64,000 nucleotides of DNA from Antilocapra americana (GCA_007570785.1 ML664161.1:18167856-18231855), one strand, 5' to 3'; shown: positions 1 through 13,130, numbered from the stretch's first letter. Notes: generated by a model from the sequence alone, not told the origin. Program-made: numbers and translations.

Positions 1-52
1 CACTGGCAGGCGGATTCTTTACCAATGAGCCATCTGGGAATCCCTGTAAATC
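1..52 (+). mobile_element. Ruminant Bov-tA/BovA SINE, 3' end only
   Basis: The window opens inside a SINE. The text from 'cactggcaggcggattcttt' through 'gagccatctgggaatccc' matches the last ~50 bases of the ruminant tRNA-derived Bov-tA/BovA family (typical ending: gcaggcggattctttaccactgagccaccagggaag). The rest of the element lies left of the window. Family recognition is from memory of the consensus. Confidence 0.85.
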
Positions 53-289
53 AACTAGATGCCAAGAAAAATTTGTTTAATAGTTGTACTTTTACTATTT
101 AAAAAAAAAGGGGGGTCTAGTCATAATTATTTTCTGTAGTCAGGAGGAAAAAGGCCTGTTTACTTCATATTTAAACAGAATGCTTACCTGCCTGAGATTT
201 CTTATCTCTAAGCTAAACAAATCATTTTAATTTCAAACAAAGTCACAAAGCATTATTTCTCAAAATATGTATTTAATTAACTGCTTATT

Positions 290-420
290 TACTGGGTTTT
301 TTCCTCTCTAAACCATGAGCTTCTTCTAGGACAAAGACTATTTCCTATTCATCTTTATATCTAGGGCCCAAGCACAATTCCTGGCACATAACAGGCAATA
401 AACACTTATTAAATGAAAAA
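290..420 (+). mobile_element. Probable L2 LINE 3'-end fragment
   Basis: The text resembles the old L2 3' end: a stretch like 'ggacaaagactatttcctattcatctttatatctagggccc', then 'caattcctggcacataacaggcaataaacacttattaaatgaa'. The 'cctggcacat-a-caggcaataaa...tgaatgaa' ending is characteristic. The divergence is high, so the copy is ancient. A MIR-family assignment is the alternative. Confidence 0.6.
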
Positions 421-589
421 TGTAAATACAGACCTTTAGATCCTTTCCAGCTTGCAATATTCAAGTTTTTAATGCTAATTGTTTGTATACTTTTTCTTAT
501 CCTCCTTATACTGATAAAAACAAGGGAGATATTTCCAAAAAGTCTAATTTGTGGTTTACTGGTGATTCAACAAACTAAAGCCCCAAGAA

Positions 590-775
590 TTACTATGTGT
601 GCGCTCAGTAGCTAAACTGTGTCCAACTCTTTGCAACCCCATGGACTGCAGCCCTCCAGGCTCCCCTGTCCATGGGATTTTCCAGGCAAGAATACTGGAG
701 TGGGTTGACATTTCCTCCTCCAGGGACTATCCTGACCCAGGGACTTTAATTCTCAAAAATAAATAAATAAATAAG
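590..775 (+). mobile_element. Bov-tA/BovA-type SINE with A-rich tail
   Basis: A tRNA-derived ruminant SINE: 'gctcagtagctaaactgtgtccaactctttgcaaccccatggactgcag', then 'tccaggcaagaatactggagtgggttgacatttcctcctccaggga', ending in an (AAAT)n tail around 755-773. It lacks the distal 'ccaccagggaag' section, so it is a shorter subtype or a truncated copy. It is direct evidence for a ruminant genome. Confidence 0.9.
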
Positions 776-3700
776 GAGAAAGTAGGGATTGGAGGGAGGG
801 AGAAAAGAAGTCTATTTATATTTCAAATCAAAATTGTACACTTCTTGAAGATGTTCCTCTTGCTAGGTATCTAAGACACCTTGAGCAAATAGAAAACAGC
901 ATACATGGCCCTAAACTTCACTTAAAATGATTGTATTTATTATTTATATTTTTATCCTCACTTTTGCTGTAGCTGCTATGAATGGCTTGGAACATGCAAA
1001 ATATGCTAAGCAAGAAACACAGCCCATACCTGAAGAGTTAGCAGTTGAAAGGCACAAAGAGGTACAATGGATTTAAAAGCCTCTTGAAGAACAGCCTTTT
1101 GCTGCATAGATGCCAGGCAAGACAGTATGTGGCAGGAAAAGAGTTGGGGAAACTGCTTTAAAAACCTATTAACTAGGAATGTGAAAAAGCAGGGAACAAT
1201 TGGGAAAGGAGGGAGGTGCTCACTGCTTAAAAGGCTTTTAAATGTGACTATATTTTTGTTGGCTTTTTGCCTGCAACATAAAAATGAGGATGGTGTACAG
1301 AATAGCTAGATGGCTGCTGAAGGTGGAATGAATGGAAGCTAGGCTAGGGAGTCAAGGCCGAATTTTGAGATGCCACTATGGACCGCGTGCAGCTGTCAAG
1401 ACCACTGTCAGCAATGGCTTAGTGAAGTAAACACAAAATACAGTCAGCCAGTTCAATCACCCTTTCATTCTTGTGGTTTTCTTGATCCCATAAATATTTC
1501 CCTATGCAGTCTTTGCAGCAGATAACAAGGAGTTAACAAATTAGCCAGCCAAACAGGCAGGAATGGAGAAAAGCCACAGAACTTAGAATTGAACAGCTGA
1601 CAGCAGATTCTGCAGGTGTGGGATGAGAATCAGCTCTGCATTTTCCATGTAGCACAATTTTCTCTGTCTGGGCTGTGGCCTGATTTTCTGGCCCCTTCAG
1701 GACAACCTGAGTTATAAGGGGGAGAATTCCAGAGGGCTTTGTTCTATGATCTATGAACTCTAATTTACTTTAAAAAGGAAGCAATCTCCTAAGTTTAGAC
1801 TGATAATATTACACGTTGTAAGATTTTAGTTTTATATTAGGAAGGGAAATACTCTAGTTACCATCCTACTTAAATAAGAAATGGTGGATTAAACTGCATA
1901 GCACAATGAATCATTCCCTTAAATTGGGAGTCAAGGGGCAGCCCACACGTACACACACACGTGTAAGAAAGGGGATCACTACTTGCAATGAATATGTAAG
2001 TATCACAACAAATAGTAAGGTCATAACAAAGCAGATGGAAAGGAAAGAAATGGACTGCACTGAAGTGTCTCTTTCCAATGTATTGCTTTCTAATATTCTT
2101 ATGATCATTCCATTTGCTGGTAATGGACATTCAAGGCTAAACTCCACACTGTGGCAGTTCTTCTAAAATCTTTTTGACTAACAGTGGTAAAATACACACA
2201 CACGTATATATGTATACACTAATTATATAACACATAAAAGTATTCAATATGATGCCTTGCTTAACAAAACATTCCCCTGTTTCTTTCTGGGGTATCTACA
2301 AAAGTGATTGTGACTCATCAGATTGATAATTAAAAAATTAATTTCTCTTTACACTGGTGAATATGGCCTACCAATCCAAACCCTTTTGACCAAACTCTGC
2401 TTTTGGAATAAGGATAGAAAAACTCAGCAAGCTCAGCCTTTTTTCTAAATAGACTCTGGGAAGGACAGGTAAATACCTTCAGTTATCAACACTCAGAAGT
2501 TAACACCTACTATTAAATCTCATTTTCGATCTTCTCTTTCTCTAAAACCTACTTTATATCCCTAAAAATCTTATGTTTCTCATTTCTTCTTCTAAAACAG
2601 AAGATCCTATGATTTACACCATAAAAGATTAGCTGCTTTCAGATACACTGCCCTTACTGAGCTCTGAAAGTCTCCCCAATCCAAAAATACATTCCTTTTT
2701 TTGTGAAGGTATAAAATTTTATCATTAGAGATTTTAATATTTAGAGAAGTCATTGTCCCTTCCCTAAATGACAGATTCAATTTCAAAAACAAAAATTAAG
2801 CAAACATAAAAATAAAAAACTATGTGTACTACAAATGTAATTTTTAATTATCTATGGACCAAAGATCAGAAAGGAATACAGAAATTTTAAGTTATTTACA
2901 TTGTTAGGTTGGTTATATTATAGAGGGCATTTTCCTTTTAAACTTTCCCTTTAATGTGTTTTTAATAAATATCAGTAAGGAAAAATTAATATCACTTTTA
3001 AAGACTAATTCTGCTTGATTTCTGTATCTAACTGTTGGAGCCTAAAAAATACATAAAATTTAAAAATAAAAAATATAAGATTAGTCTCAATTATTTACAA
3101 CTAGATGTGGGGAGAAAAACATAAAGCAACAAAGATTTATTTAGGAGTTAGTTAATGTATATTATTATGGGGAAGATGTTAATGAGTGATACAGAGATAC
3201 AAAAATGACTCTAAGATCTCTGCCCACCTTCTCCTTCAGTAACGAGTAACTTTGAAGAAAGAACGCAATGTTATTACCAGTCATTAATATATTAGGTTGA
3301 ATCTATTGGCCATTTGTTTCAGATCTTGAAAACCAGAACAGTAGGGTAAAGCAGAGACATTACCTAGGAAAGATCAGCCAAGATTAAGATACTTAATGAA
3401 GGAAGATGAGGGCAGTGAGCACAAACAGGGGAAGCGATAGCAACAAAAGAGGGGAAAAGATGAGAGCATGCTGACAGCCTACTCTCTATTTCAGAGGGTT
3501 GATCGGAGTTAGCTGTGACTTTGAGCAAATAATTTTCAACATATAAAATGGACCCTGAAAATGTATTATTCCTATCATTCAAGGAGCAACAAGTAATTAA
3601 GGAGGGATATTTAAACACAAATATAACTATATATTCACAATATAAACTCTGAAATCATGTGTATTTCATTTAAACCACCACTGTAGTGAAGACTCTTTTA

Positions 3701-6700
3701 ATCCAATTATTTTGAAGCTCATTCTGATATCTGATGTTACAGATATCCTTGTTTTACTATTCTGTCCCAAATGTTCAAGGAATGATGGGGAAAAAAAGTA
3801 ATATCCTTAAGGAGTAGAAATCATCATTAAAAATAAAGTATTTTCCAAGTTGTTTGGGAAATGGGTTACTTTCTCTCCCCCTCTCATTCCAGGCATCAAA
3901 ATACATTGACTTTTCCTCCATGATAAACAAATATGGCATTAAGAAGTGTCAAGTGAGCTCACCTTAAGAGACTTCAAAACAATACTACTAAGCGATTGTT
4001 TTTAAATGTTTCTCTCTCCAAGACTAAGTTCTTACAGCTGATAACTCTCTTTAGGAAGTGCTGACACTCACAAGGCCCTAAATTTTCATTTGGTCCCTAA
4101 TACTCTATTTGGTAATCAATATCCTCTTTTACTCTTCCCAGAAACCCCATAAGCCTTATTCTTCATCAGTATCACATTTTTCTTTTCATTGTCTTTCATT
4201 TTTAATCCTTCCTTTTGGGCCAAGTTATCTGCCTTTCATATCTATATTTATTTTCCCTTCTCTTTCTCATCTGACCCTTTTCAGGCCTTTAGATTATAAA
4301 TGCTGACATTTGTGACTCATTTTTTGCCAAGGCGGCCTTTCATGAATGAAATTTCCCTCCTCCACAAGACTGTTCTAAGAAAACATAATTTTAAGCATCC
4401 ATGACTATTGTCCGAATGGAGATTCACTTAATTCTTCATGTGCTAAATCAAACGTATTTAAGAATATGACTTCCTACTCCTGTTCCTTTTCAATATTGTC
4501 TCTGTGTCTCCTTTATTATACCTTTCTATTGCCATGTGGAAACTTTAGCTATCCATGGTCTAGTGTACATGGGACAGTGATAACGACCTTCTGACCCTAC
4601 AGTTCTTCCTGGCTGTGGGTAGAATTGATAGCACTTTTTCAATTTCTCCCTTGTCTTTGCTTGAACATACTGGAATTACAACCTCTGACAGAGGCAACAT
4701 CCCTTTTGTAGTGGAAACAAAAGGAGTGTGTAATGAATTGGTTAAGATTACATTGCATGTTTAGATGATGAAATCCAACTGCAGCTCAATTCCTTCATTT
4801 TCTCTTGCGGGGCCTGGTCTTTCAATAAGACATTATTGACTGGCAGCTTCCCCAGAACAGGTGCTTTGGAATACAGTCTTGCTGCCTCAAGTTCTTTAGA
4901 CTGAAACACAACTGCACAGGTCAAGGGAATCAGATATGAGACAATAATTCCCAGTATATTAGGATGAGCACTGTAGATGATCCATACCCAGGTGGCATTA
5001 AAAGAATGAATGGTCCTTGAATTTATATGACGTGCCAGCCCTTTCAAATTAACTTTAGTTACTAAGATGGCAAGATGTGAATTTTAGTTTTATATGCCAT
5101 TTCTCTGCAAAATTCTAGGACAAAGAAGAAGTTCTAGAGCAAGGAGACAGGAGGAAGGCAATTTTTATAATTCATCAATACAGATTTTGCTATACTGACA
5201 TTATAAAAAAATTATTAATCTTTATGACTATGGAATCAATATCCCAATTATGTGGTATTAAAATCTATCTTTTTATCACAAAACATATAACACCTTTGGT
5301 TGCTCTGAATAGCAAATTACTGGCCTCTTTCTGCCCTCCCTCTAATTTAACTTGTACTTTTCTTGTTCTAACTTAATTTTTTTTAAAAAAAAAGCATTTA
5401 GAATTTTGCTTTTCAAAATGGCATAATACCAATATTGGCTGCAGAAAATATTTAAAATGTGTGTTCTTCAAAGAATGATCAGATCACTTATTCATTTGAT
5501 AAAAATGACTATATTCATCTCAATTATTTTTGCCAAGGACTGTAACACTAATTTTACTCTTTCTAAAAATTAAAATGGCAGTTTATATAAGGTGTTGATA
5601 ATTACCTATATTATTGTACTGCTGTGACAGATGTTGGCAAAAAAGCCTAAAATGCCTACAGCTGTGCACTCCATGACATCTAGTTTATACTCAGACAGAA
5701 GGCTAACAGATGTTCTGAACTGTCACTTTGCCTAAATGTTGTCTAAGGACCTGCTTTATAATTCACCAGGGTCTGGTTTGGTTTCACACAGGTCCTCATA
5801 ATTCCCATCTGTGACAATTAGTTTTAAAGACATTGACAAATCAACCCTTGTATCTTCCCTCTTCTTTAACAAACAGGCATCGGTTTATATATGAACTGTG
5901 GATTGTGAAAGCTGTTTTTATATACATCCTAGTTGTTAAGTTCTTTCCTTAAACATAGATTTTATTGGGTTACCAGAATTCATGAAGTTCTGTTTTGAGC
6001 TGAGTAGATGGAAAGAGCCAGGAAATCACCTATTTTTTTTCTTTTTGCTAAATTTTATGCACCATGAAAGTAAAATGTTAACTGTTTCCAAAGACAGTTT
6101 TATTTTTTCTAGTGAATATAAGTGTTTTGTTATTTATTTCAGTATTTTAATAATTCTGCTCATAACAATAACTATTAATTGCACAGCCTGTTAGGATAAT
6201 GAGAGAATAAAATAAATGGCATTCCCAAGGCATACAGCACATCTTCCCCTGCCTGACACCCTAATACTTCCTCTTCCCAAACATACCTTCAGATCCTTCA
6301 TACAGAATTACTGCCCCGTGCAAAGGCCATCAATGTCTTATTTGCTGTTGCTCTCAATTTTAACAAGCTGGATTCCTGTAGTACACTTGCTTAATAGTTT
6401 AAACATTCTGTTAACGATCAGGTGTTTGGCCTATCCTGTTTCTCTCCCATTCTGTATCGAAATATAACTCCAAATAGTACATCTTTCTGGGTTTGTTTCT
6501 AAATTAGTCCCCACACTTAATTATGAGGATGAGAGGGATGCCTTATTCCTCTTTGTTATAGGCTAAGCTCTCAGTAATCCCAAACAAAAGAGCCAGTTCT
6601 GGAAGATATAGGATTTGCTAGCAGGATTATGGTCTCATAGATAATGATGTGCAGTCAGCAGAAGCGAAGCTTTATTTTAATTCAAATAAGCTAGTAAACA

Positions 6701-7480
6701 AACCACTGACAAGTCTGCTGGTGAGAGTAACTGGCTGCTGTTGCCACATTGGCAGCTAAATTATAGAAAATCTATTATACCCTGTTCACCATATGTTTAA
6801 TTTAATACAAGATACAAATTAAACTATCCACAGTGCCTATTAAAATAACAATACTTTTTTATATTTGAATGTGTTAAAATAATTTCTACTGACCTTTTAA
6901 AGGGTGGTTTTGATATAGGTGATTATCTGGGGGGGAAAGGTAGTTAATAGAAGGCAAAAAATATTAATTGCCTTAGAGAAAATAAAAATATAAATGTTCA
7001 CTGACTTGCAGTTGCTAATAAGGTTAATTAGCAGTCATGTCTTCTGTTATTACTGTATTTCCCTCCCACCCTTTTCGTTTCTGAGGCTGGAGTTTTAAGA
7101 GTGATACTTAGTTTGACCTGAGTCTATCCTCATGAAATCATACCTTGACCAAGCCAGCTTATGGGTAGCCTTACACCTGATGCTAATTGAGACCTAAATG
7201 CAGAAAACTTGAGTTTTAACTCTAGGTTCAACTTTGGTATGGCACAGGAAAAAGACACAGAATTTTGTATCCCTTCTTCAAATCAATCTCTTCATAGCCA
7301 AAAGATCCTAAGGAGAGCCAGAATTAAGACCTTGCCTTCTAGAAAAAGGAGACAAAAAAAAAAAAACGACAAATGACACACTGTTCACAAACAGTTTCCA
7401 CCTGAACCTGCAATAATAATCAGTAACCAGTGGTGCTTGCTTGAGTCTAATTAGACTCAGTTAACCAGATTCTAAACACC
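776..7480. other. AT-rich noncoding flank, no gene recognised
   Basis: About 6.7 kb of AT-rich DNA in which I see no protein gene, RNA gene or exon with convincing support. Small features are alternating CA/TG stretches at about 1945-1965 and 2195-2215 and a poly-A run near 7354. The open frames are short, mostly start at non-ATG codons and show no family resemblance. In other mammals this position lies within an intron of the SOX2OT host transcript. Confidence 0.6.
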
Positions 7481-7690
7481 GAGCTGGGTTTTAGAATTAT
7501 AAAGCTAGATTTCAAACCTAGCTTAACTATTGCCACCTGTGTGACTACAGATATTTAAACCAGCTGGATCTTTCCCTTACTTTTTTAAAGAGGATAATAA
7601 TTCCAATTTTTTAAGATTATGAAAATTAAATATGAGAAAGTTTCTGGTACATAATAGATGTCCATTAAAGGTTAGGTCCTTTCCTCTTTC
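7480..7690 (+). mobile_element. Probable MIR-family SINE
   Basis: The segment follows the MIR layout on the + strand. A 'cacctgtgtgacta' core stands in the place of 'tagctgtgtgacctt', followed by an 'aaagaggataataa' analogue of 'aaaatggggataataa', and then 'gaaagtttctggtacataatagatgtccattaaagg' in the place of 'cagtgcctggcacatagtaggcgctcaataaat'. It is strongly diverged, hence the moderate confidence. Confidence 0.55.
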
Positions 7691-7867
7691 CCTTAAGCAA
7701 ATAGAATGTTGCTCTTTTTCCAACAGTGAAGGAAGAATGTTAGAAAAAGGGATTGGAAGCGAAGATATAAGAATTCTCCCTAGAATCAGTTTCATTAACT
7801 ACTTTCCACAGGCACAACTTCAAATGGGATGGTCCTTTTCTCCCAAAATTCACAATTTTTACTCTCT

Positions 7868-8200
7868 TTAAGAACGTATCAACAAATGAACTTATTTACA
7901 AAACAGAAACAGACTCACAGACAGAAAACAAACCTATGGTTACCAAAGGGGAAGGGATGGAGGATAAATTAGGAGTTTGAGTTTAGCAGATAAGCACTAC
8001 TATATATAAAATAAACAAGGACCTACTGTAGAGCACGCAGAACTATATTCAACTATCTTATAATAAACTATAATGGAAAGGAATGTGAAAAAGTATATTA
8101 ATACATATAACGAATTAATTTACTGTATGTCAGAAACATAACACTGTAAATGAACCCATTAGAAATATATATATATCTATACACATTAAAAAAAGAATGT
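7868..8200 (+). mobile_element. L1 LINE 3' UTR fragment (artiodactyl type)
   Basis: A 5'-truncated L1 in sense orientation. Markers in order are an 'acagactcacagacagaaaac' start, 'ggttaccaaaggggaagggatggaggataaattaggagtttg', 'actatatataaaataaacaaggacctactgtagagcac', 'tataatggaaaggaatgtgaaaaag', and a terminal 'ctgtatgtcagaaacataacactgtaaat' ahead of an A-rich tail. This matches the 3' UTR of L1 families common in cattle and sheep. No coding part of the element is present. Confidence 0.85.
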
Positions 8201-8880
8201 GTCAGTAATCTACCCATACAAACTGCCCATCCTTGGGCCTCTGAAATAGAGAAGCAAAGAATAATCACCATATTCTGAGATACCTTTTCAAACATTTATG
8301 TACATACAGCTTTTGCACTGGGTCTTCAAGGGTGTTATGGAGACGCACTCTACCATTTCAGTTCAGTTACAAGCCTATCAAATCCAACTGCGTACTGGTA
8401 GTTATAATACTGAATAAGGTATATGTATGGAGAATATCCTCAGTTCATGTCATTCTTGGAAGTCCAGTAGATGGTGATAATATTTGAACTAAAATGCAAG
8501 TTACTTTATCTTGGGAGCATAGTACTAGTATGAACATGCCAAAGGGACACAAAGCAAATATTCCACTACCCTCAGAGGTTGAAAGACCAGAGACATTTCC
8601 ATTTCTTGAAACTCTAAAATACTGATAAAGAAATTTTTTTCAAAAGCCACAGATGTGTGACATATCTTAAATGTTCCACACTTTTAAATGCTAACACATA
8701 AAACTCAAACCATACGACTGCCTGTATAATTCCATTTCATGTATCTCAAGAAAGTTTAAGGAGGCCATTGATGGATGCTACTCACAGGCCTTACTCCTAC
8801 CTCCAACTTGCCTCTTAATTACAAAAACACATCTTTCTGAGTCCCTTCTTAAGCCAAAACAAAGACTGGAGGATCCTCAG
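8201..8880. other. Noncoding spacer, nothing recognised
   Basis: AT-rich spacer between the L1 fragment and the upstream CpG island. I see no repeat family, exon or motif cluster that I can support. The minus-strand open frames that reach into it are continuations of GC-rich shadow frames from the CpG island. Confidence 0.5.
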
Positions 8881-10120
8881 AGAGTTCCAGAAGTTTGAAC
8901 ATGAGTGGGGAGGAAGACCACGCCTGGCATGTGTCCAGTGAGGAAGCAAGCCCCCTTGGAGCCTGCAGCCCCAACTTCCCACCTGGGCTTCCCAGGTCGT
9001 GGCCGCAGACCCGCGAACCGCCTCCCCGGGAGGGTCCGCCCTCCGCTCCCCACTAATGTCCCTGAATCCCTCGAGCAGTCGAGATGCCCACAGCCCAGCA
9101 CCGGGGAGGACGCCCCGCTCTCCACTCTTCCTGGGATGTGCCGGGCTCAGCCTCCACACGCGGGGTACTGGGAATAGAACCAAACCCGCCGTCCAGTGAG
9201 CTCGAGTAGACGAGCTTGAGTCTGGAGTCCGGGAGGTAGGGGCGCCCAGCGTGGGAAAGGGTGGCCTGGAAAGCAGGCCTGCAGGCGACCCGGGAGCCAA
9301 GCTTCCACTTACTCGGTCCGCGCCGCTGGCCCCTCGGCGGATAACCTCCGCCTTCCCGGAGACCGAGCGGGACCCGGCCTGGTAGGCCGCGCCGGGAAGT
9401 GCGGGCCGAGAGCGCGGGAAACGCGGCGGCGCGCGAGGGACGCCGCTGCGGCGGGGCGGGGGCTGCGCAGCCCGGCGGGCCGGCCGAGCCTCGGCTTCCC
9501 AGTGCGAGCGCGGGCGGGCCGCTCCCGCAGGGCCCCGCCAGCTTAGAAGGCCGACCCGACCCGATGAGACTCGTTCCCCCGCAGCCCCGGCTGCCCTCGG
9601 GAAGAGAGGGGGGCGAGAAGTTTATTCTAGAGTCTCTGTAAACCGAGGCGCCCAGTCTCTTCACACACCCGCGCGCGCTCCCGGCTTAGAAGCTCAAGAG
9701 CTTGGATCTTAAAACACGTTTCGCCCCGAGTCGTGTCCGGCGGAGGGTCTGCCTGGCCGCGCTCCCCTGTCCTTTTAAGCACCCATCAAGTGGCAGGCTG
9801 GTGTGCTGGTGACTGACGGTTTATCTAAGTGAAGAACTGAATCCCGTTGGGCGAGTTGACGGGAGCAACACGTTCAGAGTCCCGCAGTGATGTGGGGGCA
9901 CTCGCGGCCGCACCCTCCGCAGGCTGGGGAGGCAGTCGCCCCCCGATCTGGCCCGGGCCCCTGCCCTCCAAGCCCCGCTTGGCCCGCACTCGGTCGCCCG
10001 CCCGCGCGCCCGCGCCCGCAGAGGGTCCCCAGACCCAGCCAGCGCCGGAGGCCGCCCTAGTCCGACTTCTTTCCGTGTGGAGTGGTGGAGCGGCCAGTTA
10101 GTGAATGATGGATTGCCTAC
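8880..10120. promoter_or_regulatory. Upstream CpG island, ~16 kb 5' of SOX2
   Basis: Composition changes abruptly to GC-rich with frequent CpG, densest at about 8990-9070 and 9300-9560 and again at 9880-10050. Flanks on both sides are AT-rich and CpG-poor. No protein is recognisable: the long open frames here (for example 9053-9664 minus and 9847-10101 plus) are expected from high GC and show no domain. CpG islands of this kind in mammals usually mark promoters or Polycomb-regulated developmental elements, so an alternative SOX2OT start or a regulatory island is plausible. No TATA box or initiator could be singled out. Confidence 0.7.
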
Positions 10121-10342
10121 GAGAGGGAGGCTAGTTTTCGCGGGAGCTGATGGCTAAAGCATGACACTGTGCCATCTCTGTGAAACTCGTGATTTATATG
10201 GTCATCGATTCGCTGGAACACCCAGACCCTGATCGTGCGTACAGTGTTTCCTTCTAAAAAGCACTCGCCAATTTAAAACCAGGTCCCGAGTGCCCCTCTT
10301 GCTAATTCCCTCTGCCATTAAGTCTGATTAAATCCTTTTTAT

Positions 10343-10425
10343 TTTTTTAATCTCTTCTCTTTCCTCCTTTCTTCTTTCCCTTCCTTCCTTCTTTTTCTTC
10401 TTTCCTTTCCTCCCTCCCTCCCTCG
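10343..10425 (+). repeat. Pyrimidine-rich (TTCC/CTTT) simple repeat
   Basis: An interrupted CT-rich tract made of ttcc, cttt and ccct units. It lies just downstream of the upstream CpG island. No function is inferred. Confidence 0.85.
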
Positions 10426-12755
10426 AGAAGCTGAGTCGTTCTTGCTGAATGCAGCCTAGTCTGGTGGTGGGGGTGGAATATCCCCCTCTGCATCTTCCCA
10501 GTAGGGCTTTCTGCTTGTAGAGTTGGAGAGCTCATCTGGCCCCAAAGCACTTTTCAATAGTGAAGTTTTCAATTCAGAGGCACCTATAAACGCCCCTAAA
10601 TCAGTGCACACGGATCCCCCACCCTCGTCAGAAAGCCGAGTCGTTTTTGTGGTGTGTGATTGCTCCAACGAGAGGGGAGCTGACCAGTCAACTTAGTTTG
10701 TGGATACAGAAAGGTTATTTTGCTTTTTGTTTTTTTAAGCAATTTTCCAGTTGAAGGCAACTGGTTCTTGATTCCCTCACCTACTAAGGCAGTTAGTCAC
10801 TTTCCCTTCATCGTCACCCACTCCACATTTTTCAGTCATAGGCTGAAGTCTCCCCGCATGTCAGATAGAAAGGGTTGCATTACAGCTTTTTAGACAACTT
10901 CTGGAGGCTTACCTACAAAACTGTCCTCCTATCCTTAACCAGAGAGAGAGTGAGGCCACCTGAGAGATTTTAAACTTCCTTTTGACTGGGATTGAGTAGA
11001 CTCAGTTGATAAAATGTGTAAGGTTGGCTCACCTTTAGACACCCCAGGGTACTCACTGATGCCTTCCCAGCTTACAGACACATTCAGTCCCAAATTCCTC
11101 CCTTGGTGGAAAAAGGACAAGCAGTTCAGATTCTTCTTTCAGTTCATTATGAAAAGGAAAATAGCTTTTAGCAGGTTGGGACATCCTTTATAAATTTTGG
11201 CATTCAAAAAAATATGACAAGGGAAGCAGGAAGAGATCACTCCTTTATTTCAGTGGATTACTTTTGTAGTGCAAAGTTAGGAAACCCTGGAATAAATATT
11301 TTACATTTGCCCTCTCCCACTCCACCTTAGTTGGAGGAGGTGTTTCTACTACTGACTTTCAGTTTTGCATAATGCCCCCCACACAAACCTTTCCCCTGGT
11401 GAGGAAAGTAACACTCCTCAGCTTAGTCTATTAAAGGTTGCTCTTGATTTACACTCTCCACTTGCTTGCTTCACCAAAATACACTTACACAGGCAAATTT
11501 TTCTTGATCCAGAGCATGCAGAGATGTACATAACTTTTTAATATTGCCTTGATTTTCATTCCTTTCAAACTGATATTAAAGTGTTCAGCCTGAGACATAA
11601 AATGAATTTTTGAGAAACCGCCATGTGAAATACTGTTTAATTTTCTGTTTTATTGTTTGCATTTTTCAAGTTTTGTAGGAAAGGCTTTAATTAGTGTCTA
11701 AGTAATAGTCCCCAAGAATTCCTTATTAGATTATTTCAGACCAGTTGTAAACAAATAACATTACAGTTTCCAAAAGGGAAAGTAGAAGCTAAGATCAGTT
11801 CTGTCAAGAGATTCGAGTATTTATCTTTTATTTTGAATGGTTTGTAAGAAGAAAGGGAGGACTGAATGAAGCAGGGGGCAAGAGAACCCAATGAAAACTT
11901 GTTTTTAAGACTAAAGCCATTTCCGCAGACTGTTGTCTTGCCACAAGTCATAATACACAGAACAGAAGTCATGAAAGTGGATTACTGTCACTGTGGACTA
12001 TTGGAGGCCCAGAGAGCCCTGGCATTAATTCCTATAGAAAGGTAGAGGAATCTAGCCATCTTCTGCACTTCTCCTGCTGCACCCTCATTGCCTTAGGGTT
12101 CAGGGCTCAAAGTTGATACAGACCTCAGCTGAGTCTAGGTGGCAGGTCTCCCTCTGTGAGGGGAAGCAGATGTTCTCTGTGGAACCCAGGGGGAAGCAGG
12201 GTGGTTACAAGAACCCTGAGGGGATGGGACACTGTAGCAGGAGGGCTGTGGCCAACAGTCCCCTTGCAGGATAGCAGTCCATGAGTCAAAGCTAACTAAT
12301 AGTAAATGAAAGAGAGCCAAGAGTAGGACCCTTTGGTTGCTAAAGACTAACCTCTAGTTTGTTCTAGTCCTCCCCCTGGGATCCCGTCCTAGGTTTTCTG
12401 TGATTGGAGATCTACCTAGAGAAGAAGGAAAGCATAGGAAAACATGCCTAACCCCTGTCCAACATGCATGCACGGGTGGAGCTTGCAGAGATCAGCAGAC
12501 ACATCTCAAGTCCTCACTGATCTGTGTCTCTGGCTTGTGCAGTTATGCATGGCCAACAGGGGGTGGGGGTTGGCGGGGAGGAAAGCCTGGTTCCCCCCTG
12601 CAGTCACTCTGTCTGGGGCTGGTGTGTTTCCTCTCCCCCCAACCCTCCATCTCACCCCATCAGAACTAAACAGAATTGAAACTCCATTGCCTTTGCCTGC
12701 ACTGAGCCTAAAAACTCAGGATTTGATAAGGTTACTGCACCATTGATACAATTGC
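10426..12755. other. Noncoding DNA, no gene recognised
   Basis: Mixed-composition noncoding sequence. I see no transposon that I can name, no RNA gene and no exon with both strong splice signals. A weak CTCF-like match around 12553-12566 was rejected. Short open frames have no recognisable features. Confidence 0.5.
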
Positions 12756-13130
12756 AGGGTTTTTTTAAAGCTTCCTCAAAGAGACAGATGTTTGGGCTGA
12801 TTAAGAATCGAGGAGGAAACCTGCAGCTGCACCAAGGAATAATCTATTGGACAAATATTTTAATAAAAAATATGAAGAGATCAGCCTGACCTTGCAAGGT
12901 CTTCTGCTTTAAAAAAATCTTTATCAAACCCCTATTCTATGGCTTCAATAAACAGAACCCATTACCTCACGGCATCTTTTGTTGGCCCCATACAAGAGAG
13001 AACAAAATGGTTATTCAGGGGAACGCTTTCGATTTTTATTGTGGGTAGCCTGCACAAAGAGCCGTGTTATTGTATTTAAAAGAACCATCTGTAGCAGAAA
13101 CAATGGCATCAAATTATCTTTGAATACCCA
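12756..13130. promoter_or_regulatory. Candidate enhancer with SOX and TCF/LEF-type sites
   Basis: An AT-rich block rich in SOX-like (ACAAT/ATTGT) and TCF/LEF-like (CTTTG) words. It includes a perfect AACAATGG at 13099-13106 and CTTTGAA at 13118-13124, with other A/T-ACAA-G words near 13016 and 13056. It directly precedes the exon-like segment at 13362. SOX2 autoregulation and Wnt input are known at other SOX2 enhancers. Assignment of this block as an enhancer is inference and needs conservation or chromatin data. Confidence 0.35.

Noticed and set aside
4748..5047. 99-codon minus-strand frame with a hydrophobic segment
   Set aside because: It looked briefly like a small membrane protein, but it starts at TTG, has no upstream ATG in frame, and I could not match any family.
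9053..10101. Long frames in the upstream CpG island
   Set aside because: Expected in CpG-rich sequence where stop codons are rare; Pro/Arg/Gly/Ala composition without domains.
12553..12566. CTCF-like CCAACAGGGGGTGG
   Set aside because: Two mismatches including the informative GGC; much weaker than the sites at 15927 and 23621. A similar weak match at 14379-14392 was also dropped.
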